This document shows, piece after piece, positions 1 to 5,548 of a stretch of DNA of 7,143 bases (positions are counted from its first letter, which is position 1; each line of letters opens with the position of its first letter). This DNA is from JBLIOB01 sp047639575 (lineage in GTDB: Bacteria > Bacteroidota > Bacteroidia > Flavobacteriales_D > Parvicellaceae). The notes under the pieces were generated by a model that searched no databases, was not told the DNA's origin, and saw only the letters and a list, made by a program, of their open reading frames with translations. The DNA is taken from NCBI GenBank assembly GCA_047639575.1, contig JBLIOB010000222.1, forward strand, positions 1 through 7,143. The letters run 5' to 3'. The position numbers were made by a program, and so were the translations under genes.

Positions 1-72
1 TTAAATATTGAGGGTTGTTTAGTGTTTAGACTTTGGTAAGTTAAAAAGGTTTATTGCGACATCCTAATAAAA

Positions 73-106
73 ATAAACCCCATTCACAAAAGTGAACAGG
101 GTTTAT
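73..106 (-). terminator. Intrinsic terminator after groEL
   Basis: Two 15-nt arms (73-87 and 92-106) pair around a 4-nt loop (88-91): 8 bp, then a 2-nt mismatch, then 5 bp. Read on the minus strand, the hairpin is followed directly by a T-rich run (TTTTTATT) at positions 72-65. It lies about 40 nt past the groEL stop and most likely ends the groES-groEL transcript. On the plus strand the following sequence is a poor U-tract, so it seems mainly one-directional. Confidence 0.85.
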
Positions 107-147
107 AAAATTCTGATTGTTATTAGTTTTTAGCTCTCATGTGATTT

Positions 148-1788
148 TTACATCATTCCTGGCATACCACCTGGCATTCCGCCACCCATTGAAGGCATTC
201 CAGACATATCTTCCGGCTCATCTGCAATAACACATTCAGTAGTCAATAGCATGGCTGCAATTGAAGCTGCATTTTCTAGAGCGATTCTAGTTACTTTAGT
301 CGGGTCAATTACTCCTGCTTCGTAAAGGTTTTCGAATGTTTCAGTTCTAGCATTGTAGCCATAATCATCTTTACCTTGTTTCACTGCTTGTACAATTACA
401 GCACCTTCTCCCCCAGCATTTGCAATGATTTGTCTTAACGGTTCTTCAATAGCCCGCTTAACAATAGCAATTCCAGTTGATTCATCGTCATTTAAACCAA
501 CAAGATCTTCTAATGCCGCACTTGCTCTAATGTATGCAACTCCTCCACCAGGAACAATTCCTTCTTCAACAGCAGCACGAGTAGAAGCAAGAGCATCGTC
601 AACACGATCTTTTTTCTCTTTCATCTCCATTTCAGTGGCCGCACCAACGTAAAGTACCGCAACACCACCAGCAAGTTTTGCTAGTCTCTCTTGAAGTTTC
701 TCCTTGTCGTATTCCGAAGTTGTAGTTTCTATTTGCGCCTTAATTTGGTTTGTTCTTGCAACAATGTCTTCTTTGTTTCCAGCACCACCCACTATAGTTG
801 TGTTGTCTTTGTCGATTTCAATTTTCTCGCAAGTACCAAGCATATCTAAAGTAGCTGCTTCTAATTTGAATCCGCTTTCTTCTGAAATTACAGTTCCACC
901 TGTTAGAATTGCCAAATCTTGAAGCATTGCTTTTCTTCGATCTCCAAATCCAGGAGCTTTTACGGCTGCTACTTTTAATCCACCTTTAAGTCTATTGACT
1001 ACTAAAGTAGTTAAAGCAGTTCCTTCAATATCTTCAGCAATAATCATTAATCCTCTACCACTTTGAGCCACTGGCTCTAATACCGGTAGCAAATCTTGTA
1101 AGTTCACAATCTTCTTATCGTGAATGAGGATGTATGGATTTTCTAATTCAGCAATCATTTTCTCCGCATTTGTTACGAAGTAAGGAGATAAGTAACCTCT
1201 GTCAAATTGCATTCCTTCTACAGTCTTAACTTCAGTCTCTGTTCCTTTTGCTTCTTCTACAGTAATTACACCATCGTTACCTACAACTTTCATTGCTTCA
1301 GCGATTAATGCTCCAATCGTCTCATCATTGTTTGCTGAAATAGCACCAACTTGCTGAATCTTGTCGTGATCTGAACCAACGTCTTGAGAGATTTTCTTTA
1401 AACCTTCAATAACTACGGCCACTGCTTTGTCTATTCCTCTTTTCAAATCCATTGGATTTGCTCCGGCCGCAACGTTTTTAAGTCCACCAGATACAATTGC
1501 CTGTGCAAGTACAGTAGCGGTTGTAGTTCCATCACCTGCAATGTCTGCAGTCTTGGAAGCTACTTCTTTTACCATTTGAGCACCCATGTTCTCAACAGGA
1601 TCTCTAAGCTCGATTTCCTTTGCAACAGAAACACCATCTTTCGTGATGTGCGGTGCACCAAATTTTTTGTCAATAATTACATTTCTACCTTTTGGTCCTA
1701 ATGTAACTTTTACAGCATTTGCTAAAGCATCAACACCTCTTTTCAGAGCGTCTCTTGCTTCAACATCAAATAAAATTTCCTTAGCCAT
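148..1788 (-). CDS. groEL: Chaperonin GroEL (Cpn60/Hsp60)
   Basis: This is the cytoplasmic ATP-dependent chaperonin, which forms a double ring of 14 subunits and folds proteins inside a cavity capped by GroES. The 546-residue length is normal for the family, and the protein is full-length and collinear. Visible landmarks are the nucleotide-binding TLGPKG at 29-34, TKDGVSVA around D51, GDGTTT at 85-90, the catalytic aspartate in RVDDAL (D398), and the Cpn60 signature AAVEEGIVPGGG at 405-416. The C-terminus is the flexible Gly-Met-rich tail ending GGMPGMM. The ATG at 1788 gives the canonical MAKE start. It lies 20 nt downstream of groES, with an A-rich upstream stretch and no strong Shine-Dalgarno sequence. 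It is cotranscribed with groES and followed by a terminator. Nothing in the sequence looks unusual; identification is near certain. Confidence 0.99.
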   Translation of the reverse strand: MAKEILFDVEARDALKRGVDALANAVKVTLGPKGRNVIIDKKFGAPHITKDGVSVAKEIELRDPVENMGAQMVKEVASKTADIAGDGTTTATVLAQAIVSGGLKNVAAGANPMDLKRGIDKAVAVVIEGLKKISQDVGSDHDKIQQVGAISANNDETIGALIAEAMKVVGNDGVITVEEAKGTETEVKTVEGMQFDRGYLSPYFVTNAEKMIAELENPYILIHDKKIVNLQDLLPVLEPVAQSGRGLMIIAEDIEGTALTTLVVNRLKGGLKVAAVKAPGFGDRRKAMLQDLAILTGGTVISEESGFKLEAATLDMLGTCEKIEIDKDNTTIVGGAGNKEDIVARTNQIKAQIETTTSEYDKEKLQERLAKLAGGVAVLYVGAATEMEMKEKKDRVDDALASTRAAVEEGIVPGGGVAYIRASAALEDLVGLNDDESTGIAIVKRAIEEPLRQIIANAGGEGAVIVQAVKQGKDDYGYNARTETFENLYEAGVIDPTKVTRIALENAASIAAMLLTTECVIADEPEDMSGMPSMGGGMPGGMPGMM

Positions 1789-1808
1789 TTCTAACTTTTT
1801 TAATGTGA

Positions 1809-2087
1809 TTAATCTATAATTCCGTAGACATCAGATTCTCTCATAATGAGATAATCAATTCCACCTATTTTAATTTCGGTACCAGAATACTGTCCGTACA
1901 AAACAGTATCTCCTGCTTTAACCGTCATTGGTTCATCTACCTTTCCTGGACCAGCAGCAATTATTTCGCCTTGTTTTGGCTTTTCTTTTGCCGTATCTGG
2001 GATGATTATCCCTCCTGCAGTTTTTTCTTCCGCAGCAGATGGCAATACAATTACTCTATCTGCTAATGGTTTAACGTTCACTGACAT
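1809..2087 (-). CDS. groES: Co-chaperonin GroES (Cpn10/Hsp10)
   Basis: GroES forms the heptameric lid that binds GroEL and closes the folding chamber in the cytoplasm. The 92-residue length is typical. The N-terminal NVKPLADRVIVLP strand (4-16) is the family hallmark. The mobile loop that docks on GroEL runs about 20-37 and carries the hydrophobic III tripeptide (27-29). GEIIAAGPGK (40-49) and the C-terminal strand with YLIMRESDVYGII (79-91) complete the beta-barrel. The ATG at 2087 is preceded by an A-rich stretch (AAAAAAAT) rather than a Shine-Dalgarno motif, as is common in Bacteroidota. It is the first gene of the groES-groEL unit. Its 154-nt leader carries a possible alternative-sigma promoter and repeats, described separately. 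Identification is near certain. Confidence 0.99.
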   Translation of the reverse strand: MSVNVKPLADRVIVLPSAAEEKTAGGIIIPDTAKEKPKQGEIIAAGPGKVDEPMTVKAGDTVLYGQYSGTEIKIGGIDYLIMRESDVYGIID

Positions 2088-2116
2088 ATTTTTTTACTTT
2101 TAAACGATTAATTATT

Positions 2117-2159
2117 ATCACGAATGTCTAGTCACAATTTGTGCCAATCACTAATGTCT
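2117..2159 (-). repeat. Direct repeat AGACATTNGTGAT, two copies 30 bp apart
   Basis: The minus strand carries AGACATTAGTGAT (2159-2147) and AGACATTCGTGAT (2129-2117), identical at 12 of 13 positions. Their starts are 30 bp apart, close to three helical turns. The upstream copy abuts the -24-like TTGGCAC element and the downstream copy covers the predicted transcription start. The placement suggests a regulator-binding site for groES, but no known operator is recognised. Confidence 0.5.
2131..2147 (-). promoter_or_regulatory. Candidate -24/-12 (sigma-54-like) promoter of groES
   Basis: The minus strand reads TTGGCACAAATTGTGAC. The TTGGCAC half matches the -24 consensus of sigma-54 promoters. 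The GG (2145-2144) is followed by exactly 10 nt and then GA (2133-2132), where the consensus has GC. A start about 12 nt further on would give a leader of roughly 33 nt to the groES ATG. No TTTG, and hence no TAnnTTTG housekeeping -7 element, occurs on the coding strand anywhere between 2088 and 2241. The imperfect -12 half leaves the sigma factor uncertain. Confidence 0.45.
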
Positions 2160-2172
2160 GCCATCAAGACAG
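2158..2172. promoter_or_regulatory. Imperfect inverted repeat upstream of groES promoter
   Basis: The minus strand reads CTGTC-TTGAT-GGCAG, an imperfect palindrome (arms match at 4 of 5 positions). An overlapping perfect pair, TGTCT (2155-2159) and AGACA (2167-2171), is separated by 7 nt. It ends 11 bp upstream of the TTGGCACA element, about -38 to -52 from the predicted start. A regulatory protein site is plausible; the binding factor is unknown. Confidence 0.35.
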
Positions 2173-2216
2173 CGTTTTAGAATAACCAGAAATCAATAAA
2201 TAAGCTTATGGCAGAA

Positions 2217-2235
2217 TCTGTGACACTCTGACATC
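2217..2235. repeat. Paired TGACA boxes, about -100 of groES
   Basis: Two TGACA pentamers (2221-2225 and 2229-2233, plus strand) are spaced 8 bp apart within TCTGTGACAC followed by TCTGACATC. They lie about 100-115 bp upstream of the predicted groES start, a distance at which sigma-54 activators often bind. They are short and could be chance. Confidence 0.25.
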
Positions 2236-2241
2236 AATATT

Positions 2242-2445
2242 CTAGATGAAAATGGTAGAAACTAAAGAGACTATTGCAAGACTTAATCCTAGGAATAAAG
2301 TCGAATTTTTCACGAATAAATTTGATTTCTTAATTGACCCCAGAGACGCGATTCGATTAATTCCTCCAGCAGAAGGTTGTATTAACACAATTACAACTAA
2401 TAAGAAGGCGATTGCGATTGAAATGGAAAGATAAATGGACATCAT
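2242..2445 (-). CDS. Compact SecG-like membrane protein (second SecG copy)
   Basis: This 67-residue protein has two predicted membrane segments (about 3-22 and 49-66), the topology of SecG, the small subunit of the SecYEG translocon. By hand alignment it shares about 27 identical residues with the SecG encoded just upstream. Shared blocks are LLV-V-L-Q before a GGI turn (27-29), LGS-K-K (35-40), and LGLSLAIVSLV against LGVGLAVISLV in the second helix. Compared with that SecG it lacks about five loop residues and the whole Gly/Asp-rich C-terminal tail; it ends immediately after helix 2. The start is one of two consecutive ATG codons (2445 or 2442), with an A-rich upstream sequence. A strong terminator separates it from secG, so it needs its own promoter or read-through. 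The ORF is intact, which argues against a simple pseudogene, but a decaying duplicate is possible. Whether it joins the translocon is not known. Confidence 0.72.
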   Translation of the reverse strand: MMSIYLSISIAIAFLLVVIVLIQPSAGGINRIASLGSIKKSNLFVKNSTLFLGLSLAIVSLVSTIFI

Positions 2446-2466
2446 AATGTTTGTTTCAAATAACCC

Positions 2467-2483
2467 CTCATTTTATATGCCAA
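2467..2483 (-). promoter_or_regulatory. Weak -24/-12-like element before the SecG-like gene
   Basis: The minus strand reads TTGGCATATAAAATGAG, with GG (2481-2480), 10 nt, then GA (2469-2468). This is the same layout and the same imperfect -12 half as the groES element. A start about 12 nt further on would leave a leader near 12 nt. No convincing TTTG-N19-21-TAnnTTTG promoter was found in the 2446-2517 gap. It is reported because it matches the groES element, but it may be coincidental. Confidence 0.22.
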
Positions 2484-2517
2484 AGCCATAAACAGGCCAT
2501 ATTGTCCGTTTTACAGC

Positions 2518-2557
2518 AAAAAAAAGCCTCTCATTTCGCATTGGAAAAGAGAGGCTT
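2518..2557 (-). terminator. Intrinsic terminator after secG
   Basis: A perfect 9-bp stem (2549-2557 with 2524-2532, AAGCCTCTC against GAGAGGCTT) can be extended after one mismatch by 4 bp (2544-2547 with 2534-2537) around a 6-nt loop. On the minus strand it runs straight into eight Ts (2525-2518). It starts 18 nt past the secG stop and marks the 3' end of the miaB-to-secG operon. Confidence 0.9.
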
Positions 2558-2574
2558 AAATATTTTAATTGATC

Positions 2575-2868
2575 CTAGATTGGCTCTTCGGTATTGTCGG
2601 TACCACCGCCACCTGATTGATCATCACCCTGCTTAGAATTTGAGTCGCTATAAATAAATGATGCAGCAACTAAAGAAATCACAGCTAATCCGACTCCTAA
2701 AGTCCAAGTAGCCTTTTCGATAAAATCTGTTGTTTTTCTTACGCTACCTAGTTTGTTAGCAGCAGTGAAATTTGAATCAATACCACCACCTTTTGGGTTT
2801 TGTACCAATACAACTAATACTAATAAGATCGCTACTAATATTCCTAATATGATGAAGAATTCTAACAT
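2575..2868 (-). CDS. secG: Preprotein translocase subunit SecG
   Basis: SecG is the small inner-membrane subunit that associates with SecYE and stimulates SecA-driven protein export. The 97-residue protein has two hydrophobic helices (about 3-22 and 54-73). They are joined by the cytoplasmic loop LVQNPKGGGID (21-31) and by NKLGSVRKTTDF (38-49), which matches the family's conserved Gly-Ser loop. The tail (74-97) is polar and rich in Gly, Asp and Ser. The ATG at 2868 lies one nucleotide after the stop of the preceding gene (TAA-C-ATG), so translation is probably coupled. It is the last gene of the operon and is followed by a strong terminator. The assignment is secure from topology and motifs; the tail is of unknown importance. 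Confidence 0.95.
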   Translation of the reverse strand: MLEFFIILGILVAILLVLVVLVQNPKGGGIDSNFTAANKLGSVRKTTDFIEKATWTLGVGLAVISLVAASFIYSDSNSKQGDDQSGGGGTDNTEEPI

Positions 2869-2869
2869 G

Positions 2870-3721
2870 TTACTCAGATTTTAATTTCTCTATTTCCTTA
2901 ATAAGGCCTGCAAAGAAAGTTCTTTTTTCTGGAAATTTCAAACTCAATGATTTATAAGATGAAATTGCCTTTGAATAATTTCCTTGAGCCACGTATATTT
3001 TGGCTAATGTCTCCGTAACAATTTCTTCCTTGTCGACTAAACTTGCAGCGGCCATTTTTGATGCTGAGAAAAATTCTTTTTGCTCAACTCCCTCTTCTTT
3101 ACTTGAGATGAATTGATCAACTAAGTCGCCAATTCGATTTCTAGACTGCGCGCCAGGTGAAAGGTCAGCATTCAGCCAACTGTTGAAAGATAGTTTTGAA
3201 GGTAATTGTATCGGTTCAGTTTGTTTTTTTGTTTTCACAACCTCTTTGGTTGCTCCTAAATCTTTAGCTAGTTCCCCTAAGTCCTGTTCTTTTATTTTAA
3301 GAAGTTCTGATTGAATACTGGCGCTAACCGCCTGCACCAAGATCAAATCGTCAACAGCGTCTTTTTCTCGAGTTTTAATTGCTACCGTTTCTTTCTTTTC
3401 TTCCTTCTCTATTTTTTTAGCAGAGTCGATTTTAATTTCAGTAACAATTTCGGCAGGGCTATCAATTATAGAATCAACGTCAGGTCCATTAGTTGTCATT
3501 ATGAGCTGATACAGCTTACGTCTGTCAGAGGCAACTAATGCAGTGTTTTGAAGGTGCTTCTCGTAATGAATACTATTCTGATCGTGCAATGATTTGGTGT
3601 AAATCATTTGAATTGTGGAAGAATAAGGGTGCGCCTGAGCTAAATTATTAAGCTGTTCAAAATCGGTTGATTTGATTAGCCATGGGGAGCTCAAAAAGTT
3701 ATTGAATTGTCCTTTAGTCAT
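2870..3721 (-). CDS. Unassigned protein with C-terminal TPR-like segment
   Basis: I do not recognise a named function. The 283-residue protein has no signal peptide or membrane helix, so it is probably cytoplasmic. The N-terminal part (about 1-75) looks helical and contains AQAHPYSSTIQMIYTKSLHD followed by a conserved-looking HYEKHL and DRRKLYQLI. The middle (about 85-175) is rich in Lys and Glu and looks low-complexity or coiled. A SFNSWLNADLSPG patch (178-190) follows. The C-terminal part (about 235-268) resembles one tetratricopeptide repeat: ETLAKIYVAQGNYSKAISSY, then an FPEK turn. TPR-like helices usually mediate protein-protein contact. Its ATG overlaps the lptE stop by one base (TAATG), and secG starts 1 nt after its own stop. 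This position suggests, but does not prove, a role in envelope assembly or export. Confidence 0.85.
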   Translation of the reverse strand: MTKGQFNNFLSSPWLIKSTDFEQLNNLAQAHPYSSTIQMIYTKSLHDQNSIHYEKHLQNTALVASDRRKLYQLIMTTNGPDVDSIIDSPAEIVTEIKIDSAKKIEKEEKKETVAIKTREKDAVDDLILVQAVSASIQSELLKIKEQDLGELAKDLGATKEVVKTKKQTEPIQLPSKLSFNSWLNADLSPGAQSRNRIGDLVDQFISSKEEGVEQKEFFSASKMAAASLVDKEEIVTETLAKIYVAQGNYSKAISSYKSLSLKFPEKRTFFAGLIKEIEKLKSE

Positions 3722-4254
3722 TACCAGTCGCCAAGAGAAGCATTAAAAATATCTTGAGTCAATTGATCATTAATTTCAGAAAGTAAATCTTCTTCTATGC
3801 TGGTAAAGTCGGAATTACTGTCGTAATCTGCAAATCGACTAAATTTTCGGTTAAAGATCAGTGAATCAACTTTGGATGAAGGTGAATCAGAGGTGTAGGT
3901 GAACATGTAATAATTGAGGTTCACGCCAATGGTTAGTCTATTCTGAGCAGCGGTTTCAGAAGTTGAAGAAATATTGACCGGGCTAATTGAATACCGGTCA
4001 ATTTCTCCACTGAAATGTAAATTCCCAGTGTCAGTTACAAAACTAAGTTTAGTCTGAGACAAGAAAACATCCCTCAGGGCTTCTGTGAATGATTGACTAG
4101 TTAAGCCTGAGGCCAAAGGAGCGGAATCAGCAACTGGGAAATTATCGATCTGAATGGTCTTAGCACCATTCGGTACTTTCCCTCCATTAAAGCTATATTT
4201 AATAGAGCAAGCGGTTAAAACGCTAATTGCCGATATGTAATAAATCCATTTCAA
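3721..4254 (-). CDS. lptE: LPS-assembly lipoprotein LptE
   Basis: LptE is an outer-membrane lipoprotein that plugs the LptD barrel and helps insert lipopolysaccharide into the outer leaflet. The 177-residue length fits the family. The N-terminus is a lipoprotein signal: K2, a hydrophobic stretch (3-15) and the lipobox L13-T14-A15-C16, so the mature protein would begin at C16. The mature part starts IKYSFNGGKVPNGAKTIQID and contains SQSFTEALRDVFLSQTKL, both typical of Bacteroidota LptE-family proteins. The start codon is TTG (4254-4252). No in-frame ATG lies between the preceding stop and the lipobox, and the next internal Met is deep in the domain. It begins 20 nt after the activator gene and its stop overlaps the next start by one base. 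I am confident of the family from signal, length and motifs, though LptE is a divergent family. Confidence 0.85.
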   Translation of the reverse strand: MKWIYYISAISVLTACSIKYSFNGGKVPNGAKTIQIDNFPVADSAPLASGLTSQSFTEALRDVFLSQTKLSFVTDTGNLHFSGEIDRYSISPVNISSTSETAAQNRLTIGVNLNYYMFTYTSDSPSSKVDSLIFNRKFSRFADYDSNSDFTSIEEDLLSEINDQLTQDIFNASLGDW

Positions 4255-4274
4255 AACAAATTCAATAACTGTTA

Positions 4275-5540
4275 TTACTTGTTGATATTGTACTCTTTAA
4301 TTTTTCGATAGAGCGTTCGCTCAGAAATTCCTAACTCTTTAGCGGCATATTTCCTTTTGCCGTTATGTTTATCCAGCGCTTTTTTGATCAACTCAATTTC
4401 CCGGTCCTCTAGTGATAATGATTCTTCTACCTCTTCATGCTCTTGGAAATGTTCGTTATAAGGTTGCGAGTTTCCTTGATTCTGACCACTTCCCCCTTGC
4501 TTAGGGTTGCCAGAGTATTGTTGTGCGATTAATTGACCTTCTACGTCTTGATGAAGCCTTGTAATTAATTCTGTTCTTTCCGAAGAATTCAAGCTTGAAG
4601 AATCATCTTGCTCCAAAAACTGAAGTACTAATCGCTTCATTTCGGTTATATCTTTCCGCATATCAAAAAGAACTTTGTAAAGAATTTCCCGTTCGGAAAA
4701 ATCATTTCCGCTAGATCGACCAGCTCCTGGCAGAACCATTGGTAAATTACTTGTTACCGCTTTTTCAGGTAAGTATGAAAGTAAAATCTCTCCGGTTATT
4801 TCTCTTTCTTTTTCAATGACAGAAATTTGTTCTGTCACGTTTTTTAGTTGCCTAATGTTTCCTGGCCATCCATATCCGGTAAGCATTTCAATTGCTTGAG
4901 GCATTAGTTTTATAGTAGGCATCCTATACTTTTCAGCGAAATCAGCGGCAAACTTTCTAAATAATAAATGAATGTCCTCTCTCCTTTCTCGTAATGCAGG
5001 AATAGCAATGGGTACGGTGCTTAAACGATAGAACAAATCTTCTCTGAACTTACCGTTTCCAATTGCTTGTTGCATGTTTTCATTCGTTGCAGCTATAATT
5101 CTAACATCAGTTTTAATGACCTTAGAAGATCCTACTTTAATAAATTCACCGGTTTCCAAAACTCTAAGTAATCTTACTTGAGTTTGTAATGGAAGCTCCG
5201 CAACTTCATCCAAAAAAATAGTTCCTCCATTGGCAACTTCAAAATATCCTTTTCGCTCTCCTGTCGCCCCGGTAAAAGATCCTTTCTCATGTCCAAATAA
5301 TTCGGAATCAATAGTTCCCTCTGGAATTGCTCCACAGTTAACGGCAATGTACTCTGCATGCTTACGTGAACTGTAATGATGAATTACTTGAGGCATGGCT
5401 TCTTTCCCAGTACCGCTTTCTCCTGTTACCAATACAGCAATATCAGTTGGGGCAACTTGAAGTGCCACATCCAAAGCTCTATTTAATCCATCGGAATTTC
5501 CTATTATTCCAAATCGTTGTTTTACCTGTTGTACTGTCAT
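4275..5540 (-). CDS. Sigma-54 activator (AAA+ enhancer-binding protein, Fis HTH)
   Basis: This cytoplasmic ATPase would remodel RNA polymerase bearing sigma-54 to open -24/-12 promoters. The 421-residue protein begins almost directly with the AAA+ domain (about 10-258); there is no receiver, PAS or GAF domain. Visible motifs are Walker A GESGTGKE (40-47), the sigma-54-contacting loop GSFTGA (87-92, where most members have GAFTGA), Walker B GGTIFLDE (105-112), sensor I RIIAATNEN (147-155), the arginine region FREDLFYRL (165-173) and sensor II GWPGNIRQLKN (224-234). A long linker (about 260-375) includes a predicted helical stretch (284-310) and a Gln/Gly/Asn-rich patch (343-360). A Fis-type helix-turn-helix occupies about 378-421 (AAKELGISERTLYRKIKEY). 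It starts 8 nt after miaB and precedes lptE. Its signal and targets are unknown; the groES promoter is one candidate. Confidence 0.94.
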   Translation of the reverse strand: MTVQQVKQRFGIIGNSDGLNRALDVALQVAPTDIAVLVTGESGTGKEAMPQVIHHYSSRKHAEYIAVNCGAIPEGTIDSELFGHEKGSFTGATGERKGYFEVANGGTIFLDEVAELPLQTQVRLLRVLETGEFIKVGSSKVIKTDVRIIAATNENMQQAIGNGKFREDLFYRLSTVPIAIPALRERREDIHLLFRKFAADFAEKYRMPTIKLMPQAIEMLTGYGWPGNIRQLKNVTEQISVIEKEREITGEILLSYLPEKAVTSNLPMVLPGAGRSSGNDFSEREILYKVLFDMRKDITEMKRLVLQFLEQDDSSSLNSSERTELITRLHQDVEGQLIAQQYSGNPKQGGSGQNQGNSQPYNEHFQEHEEVEESLSLEDREIELIKKALDKHNGKRKYAAKELGISERTLYRKIKEYNINK

Positions 5541-5548
5541 CTTAATTT

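Noticed and set aside
1..39. Possible C-terminus of a plus-strand gene entering from the left (stop at 37-39)
   Set aside because: Only 12 codons are visible and they cannot be told apart from chance.
425..1819. Three plus-strand ORFs (425-652, 704-922, 1586-1819) opposite groEL
   Set aside because: They are antisense to a strongly conserved gene, are low-complexity Ser/Phe-rich in translation, and lack plausible start contexts.
2088..2241. CIRCE (HrcA operator) upstream of groES
   Set aside because: No TTAGCACTC-N9-GAGTGCTAA or close variant is present.
2160..2241. Terminator after the SecG-like gene
   Set aside because: Only 4-bp stems without a T-run are visible, so read-through into groES cannot be excluded.
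2246..2434. 62-codon plus-strand ORF opposite the SecG-like gene
   Set aside because: The minus-strand reading has clear SecG homology and two membrane helices; the plus-strand product has no recognisable features.
2451..2636. 61-codon plus-strand ORF
   Set aside because: It runs across the secG terminator and into the secG 3' end in antisense, with no coding signals of its own.
3311..3538. 75-codon plus-strand ORF opposite the TPR-like gene
   Set aside because: Its Phe-rich translation mirrors the Lys/Glu-rich middle of the real gene on the other strand.
5174..5359. 61-codon minus-strand ORF inside the activator gene
   Set aside because: It is an alternative frame across the Walker B and GSFTGA coding region, which is clearly read in the main frame.
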